From Cladosporium sp. IMV 00045 (Eukaryota > Ascomycota > Dothideomycetes > Cladosporiales > Cladosporiaceae), in contig MSJI02000858.1 of assembly GCA_001931905.2 (NCBI GenBank), forward strand, positions 29,568-93,567: a stretch of DNA of 64,000 nucleotides. The letters run 5' to 3'. A model generated the notes under the pieces. That model was not told the DNA's origin, did not search any database, and saw nothing but the letters and a program-made list of their open reading frames with translations. This document shows, one piece after another, positions 51,212 through 61,920 of the stretch (within the stretch, counting starts at the first letter, position 1; each line of letters starts with the position of its first letter). Position numbers and translations under genes: made by a program.

Positions 51212-51796
51212 ATGAGCTCGCCCGAAACACCGCCCGCACCCGCGGCTGAAGTGTATGCTTACCACCCACTCCAACACCCCAAAAACGAAAGGAAAACCCC
51301 ATCCTAACCCAACACCCACAGCGCAACCATCGCCACCCCCCTGAACATCCTCCTCTTCTCCCTCTTCGCCATCCTCGTCTACATGCGCCTCCGCCCATCC
51401 AAATCGGCAACCGCCCTCCCGACCCCGCCCTCCCCCACCGTCTTCAAAACATTCACCCCGCCCCAGCTCAAACCCTACAACGGCACGAACAACATGCCCG
51501 TCTACCTGGCGGTGCGCGGGCGCGTGTTCGATGTCACGCCCGGCCGCAACTTCTACGGGCCCGGCGGGCCTTACGCCAATTTCGCGGGCAGGGATGCGAG
51601 TCGCGGGCTGGCTTGTGGGAGTTTTGATGAGGAGATGCTCACGGAGGATCTGGAGGGGCCGCTTGATCGCTTGGAGGATTTGGGCGCCGAGGAGATGGAG
51701 GCTATGAGGGGGTGGGAGGAGAGGTTTAGTGAGAAGTATTTGGTCGTGGGGAAGTTGGTGCCGGTTGGGCATAAGGAGGCTGAGGCGGATGAGTAG
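51212..51796 (+). CDS. DAP1: Dap1/PGRMC-type membrane heme protein, two exons, 171 aa (copy D)
   Basis: Exons 51212-51252 and 51322-51796. The translated exon 2 appears identical to that of copy C, while the DNA has several silent changes and the intron is 3 bp shorter. Heme-site tyrosines and the membrane segment are intact. Confidence 0.93.
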
Positions 51797-52139
51797 GGAT
51801 GTATGCTTGGAGGGTATTGAGGATGATGTTTGGTATGGATGTGCTGTGAGTTGGCCTGACTCGGTTCATGTCACGAGACGGTTGTGCTTGAAGAGTGTTC
51901 AGGGTGATTTGCCATGTGGATGCGCTGGAGTTGGTCCTACTCGGGCCATGTCACGAGACGAATAATGTTGCGATTAATGGGCATTTTCATGCGATGCGGT
52001 GTTATGGGTTATTGGTCTGTATCATCCAGTTCTGATGTTCCTTGCCATTCTTCATTTCGTTGTCTTGATATATCTCTTCACTCACTGGTCTGGTTGGCTG
52101 GCTTTCCGAAAGCTTCGACCGCCCGCGCCTGCCTTGTGG

Positions 52140-52160
52140 CTATTGTTCTGCGCACAATAG
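52140..52160. repeat. Inverted repeat CTATTGT/ACAATAG, loop TCTGCGC (copy D)
   Basis: Same 7-bp arms as copy C, with the loop replaced by its reverse complement; the sequences directly outside (GG before, GTCAGCCTGAC after) are unchanged. Confidence 0.95.
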
Positions 52161-52180
52161 GTCAGCCTGACGATTGGTGC

Positions 52181-52206
52181 GAGATGACTGACCACTCAGT
52201 CATCTC
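52181..52206. repeat. Inverted repeat GAGATGACTGA/TCAGTCATCTC, loop CCAC (copy D)
   Basis: Perfect 11-bp arms, one base pair longer than in copy C because T is replaced by C on the right arm. Confidence 0.85.
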
Positions 52207-52398
52207 TCACCAATATACAGCTCAAAAGCATCAAAATCTTGCTGCGCATACTCAAGCATGGAATAGAAGGCCGCCTGTGAGCTCTTTCTCCTGCTATCTT
52301 ACATTACACCTACATCTTCACAGAATCACATTATCACGGCATCAAACTCGCCAGCATACCCCAAAAGAGCTAGAGCATCTCACATCTCAATCCTCGAC

Positions 52399-53859
52399 AT
52401 GGTCTTCTTCAACATTCGCAAGCGTCGTGGTCGCCCTGCACCGCAGAAGCCAAAACCGACATCGTTCGCAACTCTCCCAGATGAGCTTCACCTCAAGATC
52501 CTCGACCAGGTTTCCACATCTGATGTTCTCAAGCTGCGCGCAACCAGCAAGGTCTTCGTCGGCGTATGCTCAGACGTCATCAGAACAAGACTGAAAGTCC
52601 TCTATGTCCATCCGTCAACCAGCTCACTCCGCAAGGCTATCAAGATCTGTCAGACAGATCTGGCCTCCAAGGTGGAAGAGATCTGCTTCCTCAACAAAAT
52701 CATGTGGCATACCATCTGTCAGCAGCAGATGGCTGACCGCCACCTCGAGGGTATCGATATCGCCGCCACATGGCCCGTTCCCGTTCCCAAGCAGATCAAG
52801 GCGCCCCGCAAGGTCGATCGAACCTTTCATCACGGGAGCTTCGCACTGGCTCACCACGATCTAATGTCCGCACTGGCAAACCTTCCAGCAGTGCGAGCAT
52901 TCTCTTTCGCCGACACATGTGATCGCCCTGGCTTCAACATGCTGCCTAGAAGTCGCATTCTCCAGCCCGTCGTTCTAAGCAGGGAGTACAAAGCCGAGAG
53001 CAAGCTCTACCATCGTCGGGCTCCAACACCCGTCACGAAAAGAGACAACTTCACAGATAGCGAGGCCGTGCTCTCCATCCTCTCTCACCCCAAGATCCAC
53101 CTCACCAAATTGAGAATCACGGACGAACTCCCCTACTCCGACGAAGTCACCGACCGATGCACCAAGCTCAACAGCCACCGCGCCTTCGCCATCTGTCAAG
53201 CGAAGCTATCACACCTCACCTCAATCGAACTCCACATCAACACCGGCTGGGACAGAACCTCCTGGCAAGAAACATGCCATGCCATCCTCTCCCTCGCCGC
53301 GCCGAAACTACAACACCTCAAGCTCGCCTTCCAGCACAACGCCTCCATCCGCCGAACCCGCACCGAAATCAGCCTCTTCGCCATCTTTGCCGGGCTCGAA
53401 TTCCCCTCCCTCACACACCTCGACCTCACCGCCCTCTACCCCAAACCCGAACGTGGCAGACACTACCGCCCCATAATCCAAGACTTCGACATGATCACCT
53501 TCCTCACCACGCACAGCACCTCCATACGCACCCTTCACTTCTCCAACATCCTCTTCAGCGATTCCACCACTCCCCGTCCCCTGCTGCAGCAAACGCGCGA
53601 GCTCCTCCGCCTCTGCGCCGTCTTGCGCGTGGGGTTGACTTGGATTGTGAATTTCTTCACGCACGATCCGAGATGCGAGGCTTTCCTCGAGCAGGCTGCT
53701 AGGTGTCAGAATGAGTGTCACGCTTACTCGCTTGCGCCGCAGGGGTTGGTTTGGTTGGGAGATGTGAGGGCGTTGGCGGAGGAGGTGGGCGTGGGGTTGG
53801 ATGAGGAGAGGGGGGTTTGGGATTTTGGGAGGGGGAGGGTTGGGGGTGAGGGGGGTTGA
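52399..53859 (+). CDS. F-box protein 1, 486 aa (copy D)
   Basis: Starts MVFFNIRKRRGRPAPQKPKP, one residue longer at the N-terminus than copy C. F-box (L-P-D-E-L-H-L-K-I-L-D-Q-V) and leucine-rich region are intact. Differences from C are spread along the protein, with a five-residue deletion after S-R-I-L-Q and many changes in the stretch that follows. The frame is open throughout, so both copies could be functional. Confidence 0.85.
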   Translation: MVFFNIRKRRGRPAPQKPKPTSFATLPDELHLKILDQVSTSDVLKLRATSKVFVGVCSDVIRTRLKVLYVHPSTSSLRKAIKICQTDLASKVEEICFLNKIMWHTICQQQMADRHLEGIDIAATWPVPVPKQIKAPRKVDRTFHHGSFALAHHDLMSALANLPAVRAFSFADTCDRPGFNMLPRSRILQPVVLSREYKAESKLYHRRAPTPVTKRDNFTDSEAVLSILSHPKIHLTKLRITDELPYSDEVTDRCTKLNSHRAFAICQAKLSHLTSIELHINTGWDRTSWQETCHAILSLAAPKLQHLKLAFQHNASIRRTRTEISLFAIFAGLEFPSLTHLDLTALYPKPERGRHYRPIIQDFDMITFLTTHSTSIRTLHFSNILFSDSTTPRPLLQQTRELLRLCAVLRVGLTWIVNFFTHDPRCEAFLEQAARCQNECHAYSLAPQGLVWLGDVRALAEEVGVGLDEERGVWDFGRGRVGGEGG

Positions 53860-54368
53860 TTTGGTTTGATTTGAGAGGCTTCTGTGGGTATTGGGTTGAT
53901 TCGATTATAAGGAAATGCTTGACAGGGATTGACGAATGGGTGGATGAGAACAACGATCAAATGAAGCGATGAGGATCGATGCATGACGAACCGCCGCCGA
54001 CATGGAAGGGCGGACGAACAGACGACTTGTATTATGAGAATGAAATGAATGACTTGACGATGCAGGTAAACATAGAATAGGAAAATTGACACAGCATTCC
54101 CACACGTCTTATGTGAATTCACTTCGTCCATTAATAGCATGTGAATGTGAAGTCTGCCATTTCAGCCCGCCTTCGCTCCTTCCCTACATGAGCTCCTTCA
54201 CTTGCTCCTTCCTTCCTTCGCCTCACAGCGAACGCTCGTGACTCACCGCGTCACTGCATGTGATCTAGACGGCTTTAAAAACCTCCTCCTCACCACTTCT
54301 TCTCACCCACCCACTCGAGTTTTCGTTAACTTCAACAAGGCACGGCACTCGAAAAGCGCAGAACAACC
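53860..54368. other. Spacer between F-box genes (copy D)
   Basis: About 100 bp shorter than in copy C and clearly more diverged than other spacers of this block. It holds the F-box 2 promoter with a C/T-rich leader. Confidence 0.5.
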
Positions 54369-55454
54369 ATGGCGCCAAAGAAGCGTGCTGCTCCTTCGGG
54401 TGGGGGAGGCTCACGTAAGGTATGTACACTTACACGGCGCCACTGCTGATTGTGACCTCGGGCCTTGCTAATATACTCGTAGAAGATGAAAGCGACAGAC
54501 ACCCAGGCAACAACAACAACATCAGCGATCGACGAGACCACCGCCAAAAGCACAGAAACCTCAACTCCAGCACGCAAAGTACAAAAGCGCAAATCCCCCA
54601 ACACCAACACTACAATCACTCGCCGCGCCACTCGTTCCATGACCACAGATGCGGCACGCCAGGCGGTCCTCCAGACTGACGAGCTACTCGATGCCATCCT
54701 CATCAATCTCTCCATGCAGCAACTTTTCGTCATCCAACGAGTCTCTAAACGGTTCAAAGCGGTCATTGCTGCTACCCCGGCTATCCAGGAGAAGATGTTT
54801 CTTCGTCTGAAGGGAGGGCCTATTGAAACCTGGACTGTAGATCAGGACACATACAGATCGTCTGGCACCAATCACGGCGTTGTCGCGGCGCGTTCGAGGA
54901 GGAGGCCAGCGACTCTCAACCCGGCGCTGTACAACGATAGCGGCTGGGGCATCCAACAGGAGGATTGGTTGAGCGACAGGTCTGTCAGCCTGGACTGCAG
55001 ACCATTCTTAGCCAAGCAGTCAATTAGCTTGCGAGAAGACACGTTCATCTCGGACCCTCCATGCTTCAAGGCCGAAGCGAGTTTTAGAAATGAGGATCAA
55101 CGTGTAAGACGTAGTGGCATGGTTGAGATACATCTCCTAGATTAAGGCAAGAGTACGCCTGTTGAGTCGAAGAGTGGACTGACTTTGCGGAACATGCTTG
55201 ATGCAGCGATAAACAATTTCGACAGTGGGCGCTGGGTGCCTCTAAAGCGAAGCCGATTAGTAAGTGGGCCTTCTTACACTTTGACAAACTTCGGCTCAGC
55301 AACTATCACGCATGGCCATATCACACCGCTGGACGACGTAGTCTTTCCGAGCGACGCGGAGCAGGCTGCTGTGCGTAATGGAGAGCTTGGGGATAGGATT
55401 GTAACGGATAAGCCTGCAAGTCGCCTGTCTACGGACGATATGCCACAGGGCTAG
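54369..55454 (+). pseudogene. F-box gene 2 with premature stop (copy D)
   Basis: Exon 1 (54369-54419) encodes MAPKKRAAPSGGGGSRK and exon 2 starts at 54483, as in copy C. The F-box is well conserved. A TAA at 55143-55145 ends the frame after 237 residues. The same frame is then open to 55454 and still resembles the copy C end (V-E-S-K-S-G-L-T-L-R-N-M-L-D-A, later N-G-E-L-G-D-R-I-V-T-D-K-P), so a single nonsense change separates a 340-residue protein from the truncated one. The truncated product would retain the F-box and lose the C-terminal third; it could act as a dominant-negative adaptor or be dead. The Thr-rich region after exon 1 is much shorter than in C. Confidence 0.8.
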
Positions 55455-56524
55455 GCACACGACACTCAACGTCCGGGCCCCATGTTTTCAGGTGAAAGCG
55501 CAAGAAGAGTCGTTGGTGCGTAGGCACTGGAGCACAATCGAACCAACAGAAGCGAGGAAATTGGAGTCAGCGCGGTGGAGTGCAATTGGGGCAAGAACTG
55601 TTCTTGCTCGTGGTTGACGCACGCGCAAAGATTGTTTGCAACCAGCCTGGGATAATGCGACAGGAAAGATCGAGTACTCTGGAGGCCTTGATGAAGGAGT
55701 TTCTTTGATCAGCTTTTTGACTCAAGATTGATGCCTAGGTGCTAATGACAGTTTCTGCTTCTATTCGATTCCAGTCTGTGGCGAGATCATTCACTATATT
55801 GCTCGTGCAGGTGTCGTGTCAAGCAAGCTAGCGATCGTATCTCGCCCGCTTCCTCTCAGAACAGCCTAGCCTGGTGGCGTAAGATCGTCGAGACATGCCG
55901 GGAAGCCAGTAACGTAAGACGGTTGCTGAGGGAGCGAAGGCGCATGCAATCGAATTCAAATTAGACTCGACGATACTACCTATTCACAGAGGCTATTGCG
56001 GTGTCACATACATAACACTCGTGACGATAGGAAGAAGGTGAGGTTGAACATGACCAAGAGCGTTGATGTGCATATCTGGCCCATCGCCAACGGCGGCAAG
56101 GGCAAAAGTCAAGCAAAAGCAAAGCGTTGGCCCACTCAATCCGTCCAAATTTAGAGTCTCTGGCAGTCGGGAAGCCGAGCGGAGAGGGCCTGGGACTAAT
56201 GCACCTCCCTGACTTGCAGCATAATACTGCAAATCCACCAACTCGATCTCGACTCTTGTTTTCGTCCTCGCCGTCTGCCACGACATTCCATTCGCTTTTC
56301 ATCAACCGCTCCAGCACCTCCCATCTGAGCTCCCGTGCTCTCCGCTCGCTCTACACCGAAGAACGAGCCGTCAAAACAAACACCACAGCAGCAACCGACT
56401 AGACTTTGGTGCGCCACGCGTCCCACCGCAGCAACATTCGCTCTCTCATTGTGAGACCACACACCGCCCTCGCGAGGGTAGCCAGGGCTTTTCAAGAGTA
56501 CACGCATACACACTCGTCGCAATC
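55455..56524. other. Spacer upstream of the Ser-rich protein gene (copy D)
   Basis: The left half is diverged from copy C. From about 55800 the two copies are nearly identical up to the start codon. Confidence 0.5.
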
Positions 56525-57442
56525 ATGCGGCCCGCAACCATTCTGTCCTCCATGATTCTCCTTGCCGCGACATCGTCGGCATCGATGCTTAGCCACCCTC
56601 TCGATGCCTTGAAGCGGGAAATCTCACCGGTTCTTTTCCATCGTCAGGACGACTCTTCCACGACCAATGTTGCTTCTTCCAGGGAGAGCTCATCTAGGGA
56701 AAGCTCTGCTGAGAACACCGGTAGCCGTACAAGCGATAACGAGAGTGCTTCCCGAACAAGCGCCAGCACCAGCTCCACTGCCAGCGGAGACAACAACGAT
56801 GAGGATGACGAGAACGGAGACGAGACCAGCAGCGGCGGCTCGAGCATCACAAAGACCTCAGGATCAGCAAAGAGCTCAGGCAGCGGAACGAAGACAAACT
56901 CCGAGCCGACCTTCGACGCCCGAAACCCCTCCGGCGGAGCCTCCATGATCACCCCCAACGCCCTCTCCCCCGCCAGCTACTACAAGATCAAAGACGAAGT
57001 CACCTTCGTCTGGAACTACACCTCGCTCTCCAAAGCGCCCAAGGCCGTCGACGTCATGGCCACCTGCACGCAGAACCAGGCCATGTACACCATCTCGGCC
57101 AACATGTCCTTCGAGTCGACGCAGTCCGTCATCTGGGACACGGGCGCCTACCAAGCGACCGGCGTGACGCCCCTGCTGACCGAGACGTACACTCTGATCG
57201 TCCACGACGCCGCCAAGGACGTCTCCGCCACCGCGAAGGCCGGCTACCTCGGCACCTGGAACCAGTTCACTTTCGGCATGTACGAGCCGCAGAAATACAC
57301 GCCCATGGCCGACTACGTGTGCGCGACGTGCAGTAGTGCTATGAGTTTGATGGAGAAGCAGACCTATGGGTTCATGGTCGCTATGATTGGTGTGACTTTG
57401 TTTACTTTCGGATGGTTTACGGGTGAGGCTGGGTTGTGGTGA
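56525..57442 (+). CDS. Ser-rich secretory-pathway membrane protein (DUF7137-like), 305 aa (copy D)
   Basis: Same length as copy C with, by my count, six substitutions, all in the signal peptide or the disordered Ser-rich region apart from one Ala/Ser in N-P-x-G-G. The folded domain and membrane segment are identical, so the domain is under constraint. Confidence 0.83.
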   Translation: MRPATILSSMILLAATSSASMLSHPLDALKREISPVLFHRQDDSSTTNVASSRESSSRESSAENTGSRTSDNESASRTSASTSSTASGDNNDEDDENGDETSSGGSSITKTSGSAKSSGSGTKTNSEPTFDARNPSGGASMITPNALSPASYYKIKDEVTFVWNYTSLSKAPKAVDVMATCTQNQAMYTISANMSFESTQSVIWDTGAYQATGVTPLLTETYTLIVHDAAKDVSATAKAGYLGTWNQFTFGMYEPQKYTPMADYVCATCSSAMSLMEKQTYGFMVAMIGVTLFTFGWFTGEAGLW

Positions 57443-58243
57443 TGTTGAGATGTTACGAGTCCCTGAGGTTGAGGGGGAAGAGACGTAAAATGTACACTGT
57501 GTACGATTTCAAGAATGGGGAGGGAGATATTGCTATGTCGTCGTCTTTGGATATGTGGGTTATTATCTCGTTGCGAGGGGGTCTATCCTTGGGATTTGCG
57601 GAAAGGGGACTGCTCTCTTTTCTGGTCTTACGGCACATTGGGAAATGGGCAAGGTGTTTTTGGGAGGCGCTGTGTTTTTTTTTTTTCGTTTTTTTTTTCT
57701 TCTTCCCTTTTCTGTTCGCTGTTTATCTATCTGCTTTTGTGTTGTCTATGCCTCGTTTGCCTTTCGAGCGTTCTTTTCTCTGCGCAAAACACCGCCGTGC
57801 TTTCGATAGGTAAATGTAATCATCGTCTTTCGTATCTCATTAGTCGAGTATCCTGGGGGTTTCAGGTCAGAGTGAGTGACGTGGAGCTGATGACTAATGC
57901 ACATGTGTTCAGACTATCTGCAAATATGCTACGAGCTCGAAATGAAGAGTGTCGCGACCATGAGGTTAAGATAATAATACTTTATTATAATAAGAGCAGT
58001 CTGGCAAGTCCCACCCAATATCTCAGGGTAAGTGTCCCGAGCAGCCGGCGCTGCTTGAGCGAAGCTCCGGGTGTTTCGTCAGAACGCTGGCGTTGACATC
58101 TACACCAGAGCAGAGCAACGCAGCCCATCACCGCCTGACGTCCTAACTTCACTACTTCACCACCACACACACCACCATCTGTTCAATACACCTTTGAATC
58201 GCCGTACAAACTCAAGCCAAACACCAGCACACACCAGCCCAAA
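57443..58243. other. 3' flank of the Ser-rich gene and RPT5 promoter
   Basis: Single-copy after 57518. It contains two T-runs (about 57677-57701) and an AT-rich stretch near 57960-58000. No proteasome-type control element was recognised, and no gene is supported. Confidence 0.5.
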
Positions 58244-59843
58244 ATGTCGACCCTCGAAGATCTGGACGACATGGAGCGCGATGGCAAGGACCAGAACAAC
58301 GACGAGCAGAACCAGAAGCCCGACGGCAGCGGCGATGCGGACATGAAGGACGCCGATGACAAGAAGAAGGACGACAAGGCCGAGGAGGAGGATGACCTGA
58401 TAGACATGGAGGTCCTCAACTCCAGCACACGCGACATCGTCAGCAGGCGGCGGTTATTGGAGAACGACACGAGGATCATGAAGAGCGAGTTTCAGCGGTT
58501 GACGCATGAGAAGAACACGATGCATGAGAAGATCAAGGATAACGTCGACAAGATCGATAATAACAGGTGAGTTTCCATCTGCTATCGTGCAGCGCGCGCG
58601 CTGTTAGTGGAAAGAAGTGGCGGGTTGCTAACGCTACTTCTCAACGAACAGACAACTACCCTACCTCGTCGGCAACGTGGTGGAGATCCTCGACCTCGAC
58701 GTGACGGCGGAAGCGGCAGAGGAAGGCGCGAACATCGACCTGGACGCAACGCGCGTGGGCAAATCCGCCGTCATCAAGACCTCGACCCGCCAGACCATCT
58801 TCCTGCCCTTGATCGGCCTCGTGGACCACGAGAAGCTCAAGCCCGGCGACCTCATCGGCGTCAACAAGGACTCATATCTCATTCTTGACACTCTCCCTGC
58901 TGAGTATGATAGCAGAGTCAAGGCCATGGAGGTCGATGAGAAGCCGACGGAGAAGTACACGGACGTTGGTGGCTTGGACAAGCAGATCGAGGAGCTGGTC
59001 GAGGCCGTCGTGTGGCCGATGAAGGAGGCTGAGCGCTTCAAGAAGATTGGAATCAAGGCGCCCAAGGGTAAGCACCACAGGAGTTGGAGGATGGCTATTT
59101 GAATAAAGTGTACTAATAAACGCTACAGGCGCTCTGATGTACGGCCCTCCCGGTACGGGCAAGACTCTCCTTGCACGTGCCTGCGCAGCGCAAACGGAAG
59201 CCACCTTCCTCAAGCTCGCGGGTCCCCAGCTCGTGCAAATGTTCATCGGCGACGGCGCCAAGCTCGTACGCGACTGCTTCGCCCTGGCAAAGGAGAAGGC
59301 GCCCTCAATCATCTTCATCGACGAACTCGACGCCATCGGCACCAAGCGTTTCGACAGCGACAAGAGCGGCGACCGCGAAGTGCAGCGCACCATGTTGGAG
59401 CTCCTGAACCAGCTGGATGGCTTCGCGTCCGACGATCGCATCAAAGTCCTCGCGGCCACCAACCGCGTCGACGTCCTCGACCCGGCCCTCCTGCGTTCCG
59501 GCCGTCTGGACAGGAAGATCGAATTCCCTCTGCCCAACGAGGAGGCGCGTGCGCAGATTCTCCGCATCCACAGCCGCAAGATGACCGTCGACGACGCGGT
59601 CAACTGGCCCGAGCTGGCGAGGAGCACGGACGAGTTCGGCGGCGCGCAGCTCAAGGCCGTTTGTGTCGAGGCGGGTATGATCGCGCTGAGGAAGGGGCAG
59701 AGCAAGATTGGCCATGAGCATTACGTTGATGCCATTTCCGAGGTGCAGGCTAAGAAGAAGGTGAGTTTCTGTGATGGCTTTGTTCCTTCTTGGGTGATTG
59801 CTAATGTGTTTCGACGCAGGACACGGTCAACTTCTACGCTTAA
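58244..59843 (+). CDS. RPT5: 26S proteasome regulatory ATPase Rpt5, four exons, 464 aa
   Basis: Rpt5 is one of six AAA+ ATPases in the proteasome base that unfold substrates and open the 20S gate. Exons: 58244-58566, 58652-59067, 59129-59760, 59820-59843; introns of 85, 61 and 59 bp, all GT-AG. Residues 1-55 are acidic; a coiled coil follows (about 60-108), then the OB domain. The AAA module has Walker A G-P-P-G-T-G-K-T at 252-259 and Walker B I-I-F-I-D-E at 307-312, plus the [11 protein letters not shown] second region of homology. The 24-nt last exon encodes D-T-V-N-F-Y-A, giving a C-terminal hydrophobic-Tyr-x motif, the 'key' that docks in 20S pockets and is typical of Rpt5. Reading through the last intron would destroy it. 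Confidence 0.96.
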
Positions 59844-61188
59844 GCAAAAGCAAGTCATTTTGCTACGAACGAAATCGGGGACTGCTTGTGTGGATGTTGC
59901 CTTCTTCTTTCTTTCTCTTCTTGCGAAGCATTCGCGGAGAAGGTGCGTATGTAAAACTAATGGCATAGAGAATACGTCAACCCAAACAAGAAAGATATCC
60001 CTTGCATTTGGCTGTCTGTTCGTTTTATTGGACTTGTCTCTGTTTCGTTCTTGTTTCTTTGTGCTTGCGATTCGCTCGGAGTTGTGCGCGCTCGGAATGT
60101 GTGTGAGACAGTAAGGCAGGGGATAGGTTTACTTACATGTACTTTTTTCTGTGGGCGAATGGACTGACTTCGGTCCTGCTTCCTCTTTGGTGTTATCTTT
60201 TTCTTTTGCCTGGTTCCTACCTTATAAAGTCAGCTCATAGTGCAGCGCTTTCCCGGACGTTTACACCAGGCTATGAGGATGCGTAAATGGCTTGCGCGTT
60301 GGCTTCCATCTGCGGCTCACCTGGACTCACATACACTGTTCGACATGTCATTCGAGGATCTCGCTTCTTTCTGGATTATCAACGTCTTTTCTGCAGCGCA
60401 GTGGGATCCCGTGAGAAAGCCCCCGTTTATTCACACCAGTATACTACTAGATATGCCCGCTTCTTGTCTTGGATTTCCTTAGCTCGATGCTGCGAATGAA
60501 CTCTTTTTTGGCTCTCCTTCTCCTGGCCTATTTCGCTTGTTCCTCGAATTTACCAATGTGGATCGATCTCAACGTGTATGAACTTTTACAGCTTCTTCTA
60601 CTGCCTTTGGCATCGCTGTGTCCGAGTGGTCTATTCACTTATATACAAATTGCTTGTCTTACAATCGATGAACGACGATGTTTTCCGTCATGGCACCTAG
60701 AGCTGGCCGTCCTACTGCACTTAGGCGATGCAGTGACTGGACGGCGGTCTACTTCACTTACGCCACTCGTATCATACGCGTTTCGTAAAAGGTCAATCGG
60801 CAGTCAAAGGTACGCATACGACACTTCACTTTGATAATTGGTGTCATGTGTCTCAAGCAGACTGCGTTCACTCATCTCACGACACTTTCACGTTCGACAG
60901 GTGAGGTGTGCTATAAAGTCCTACTTAAACCCACGCGGCTGCTTTTCTTTTCTCACCACCCACTACAGTACCACACTCTACCTGCACTCGAATATTAACA
61001 AGACCTCTTCCCCTCTTGATCTAAGTCATACTACGATCCACAAAGTTCATCAGCAAAGGACAGAGAAAACACCAACAAACCATCCAAGGCACGGCAGGGC
61101 AATACCAGCCAAAAACAGCAACACGTTTAACAGCAATTGCGAGCCTGTGCCAAACTGCTGACTACATTCATTCTTCACAACCAGAAAT
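59844..61188. other. Intergenic region between RPT5 and the Cys-rich gene
   Basis: 1.3 kb. Several unsupported frames. The right part is a promoter with a TATA box followed by a C/T-rich and then A-rich leader of about 270 bp, unusually long for a 70-codon gene; it may hide a 5' UTR intron. Confidence 0.5.
60912..60917 (+). promoter_or_regulatory. TATA box of the Cys-rich gene
   Basis: TATAAA, followed about 40 bp later by a TTTCTTTTCTCACC pyrimidine tract typical of fungal transcription starts. The ATG lies 271 bp downstream. Confidence 0.5.
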
Positions 61189-61401
61189 ATGCCGAAGTGC
61201 GACTCCGAGAGAACGCACCACTGTCCTAAAGGGGGCTGCAAAGAGAAGCCCAGCAAGAAAGCTGGCAAGGGTTATTGCACCAAGCACCCGTGGATGTGCT
61301 CGGGACCGCCGGAGAAGAGCCACACTCCGTGGTTCATGATGTCGAACGAGGAGTGTGTTATGTGCCACCGGACTTCGGAAGAGGCTGCAAAGAAACGTTA
61401 G
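61189..61401 (+). CDS. Small Cys- and Lys-rich protein, 70 aa
   Basis: I do not recognise a named family. The 70 residues contain seven Cys (4, 12, 17, 30, 37, 56, 59) and four His (10, 11, 33, 60), arranged as C-x7-C-x4-C, then Y-C-x2-H-x3-C, and finally C-x2-C-H. This is suggestive of one or two zinc sites. It has no signal peptide, so it should stay in the cytoplasm or nucleus, and 12 Lys give a basic charge. Small fungal proteins with the same general pattern (C-P-x-G-x-G-C, Y-C-x-x-H, then a C-terminal C-x-x-C) are common and uncharacterised. A TATA box and long leader upstream support real expression. Confidence 0.6.
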   Translation: MPKCDSERTHHCPKGGCKEKPSKKAGKGYCTKHPWMCSGPPEKSHTPWFMMSNEECVMCHRTSEEAAKKR

Positions 61402-61920
61402 AGATCGGGGAGAAGGATGGGGGTTGCTGTTTGTGCTGGGTAGACGAGTCGGAGGTGCTGATCGGAAGGATGATACGGAACTTTGATGCTGTGTGATTGG
61501 GTGGAAAATTGGGAATGAATGTGATCGATGATTTACGGTTGACATATGGAATTATGAGGTTTATGGTACAGTGGATGGCTTGCTTGGAATTCTGGCGATC
61601 GGATTTTGGTTTTCAGGTGTATGAAATAGGTCTACATGGTATCGATATTTGCACAGGATCTGATACCCAACGATCGAAAATTATTGCTACTACCCTTGAG
61701 TGGCTCGGCGCCCCGGATCTGAACACTGCTACTTCTGATGTCCTGGCTTGTCATAATTTAGAAAGGAAGTGGTTTACTATCAATTGAAACGCCTACTTAG
61801 ACCCCAAGTCCTGCACGCAAATCGTGCTCTCAAACGGGCATGCCATCAATACTAGTAACAAAAAACAAAATCCACCGCAACGCGAGATCAAAACCGGTTA
61901 CAAACCATAGAATCAACCCT
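61402..61920. other. Convergent 3' flank
   Basis: 519 bp between the Cys-rich gene and the APH-like gene, which converge. Contains only 3' flanking sequence as far as I can see. Confidence 0.5.

Larger units (their letters stand above)
51797..52398. other. Spacer between DAP1 and F-box gene 1 (copy D)
   Basis: Matches 44874-45486, including the 41-bp direct repeat (51837 and 51918) and the inverted-repeat cluster. Point changes and small indels are frequent. Confidence 0.55.
50867..57518. repeat. Block D, second copy of the 6.8-kb duplicated segment
   Basis: Begins right after the gap with sequence equal to 43943 onward. Homology ends at the AAGAATGG that closes block C at 50846. Unique sequence leading to RPT5 follows. 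The first 345 bp before DAP1 contain no gene. Confidence 0.95.
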
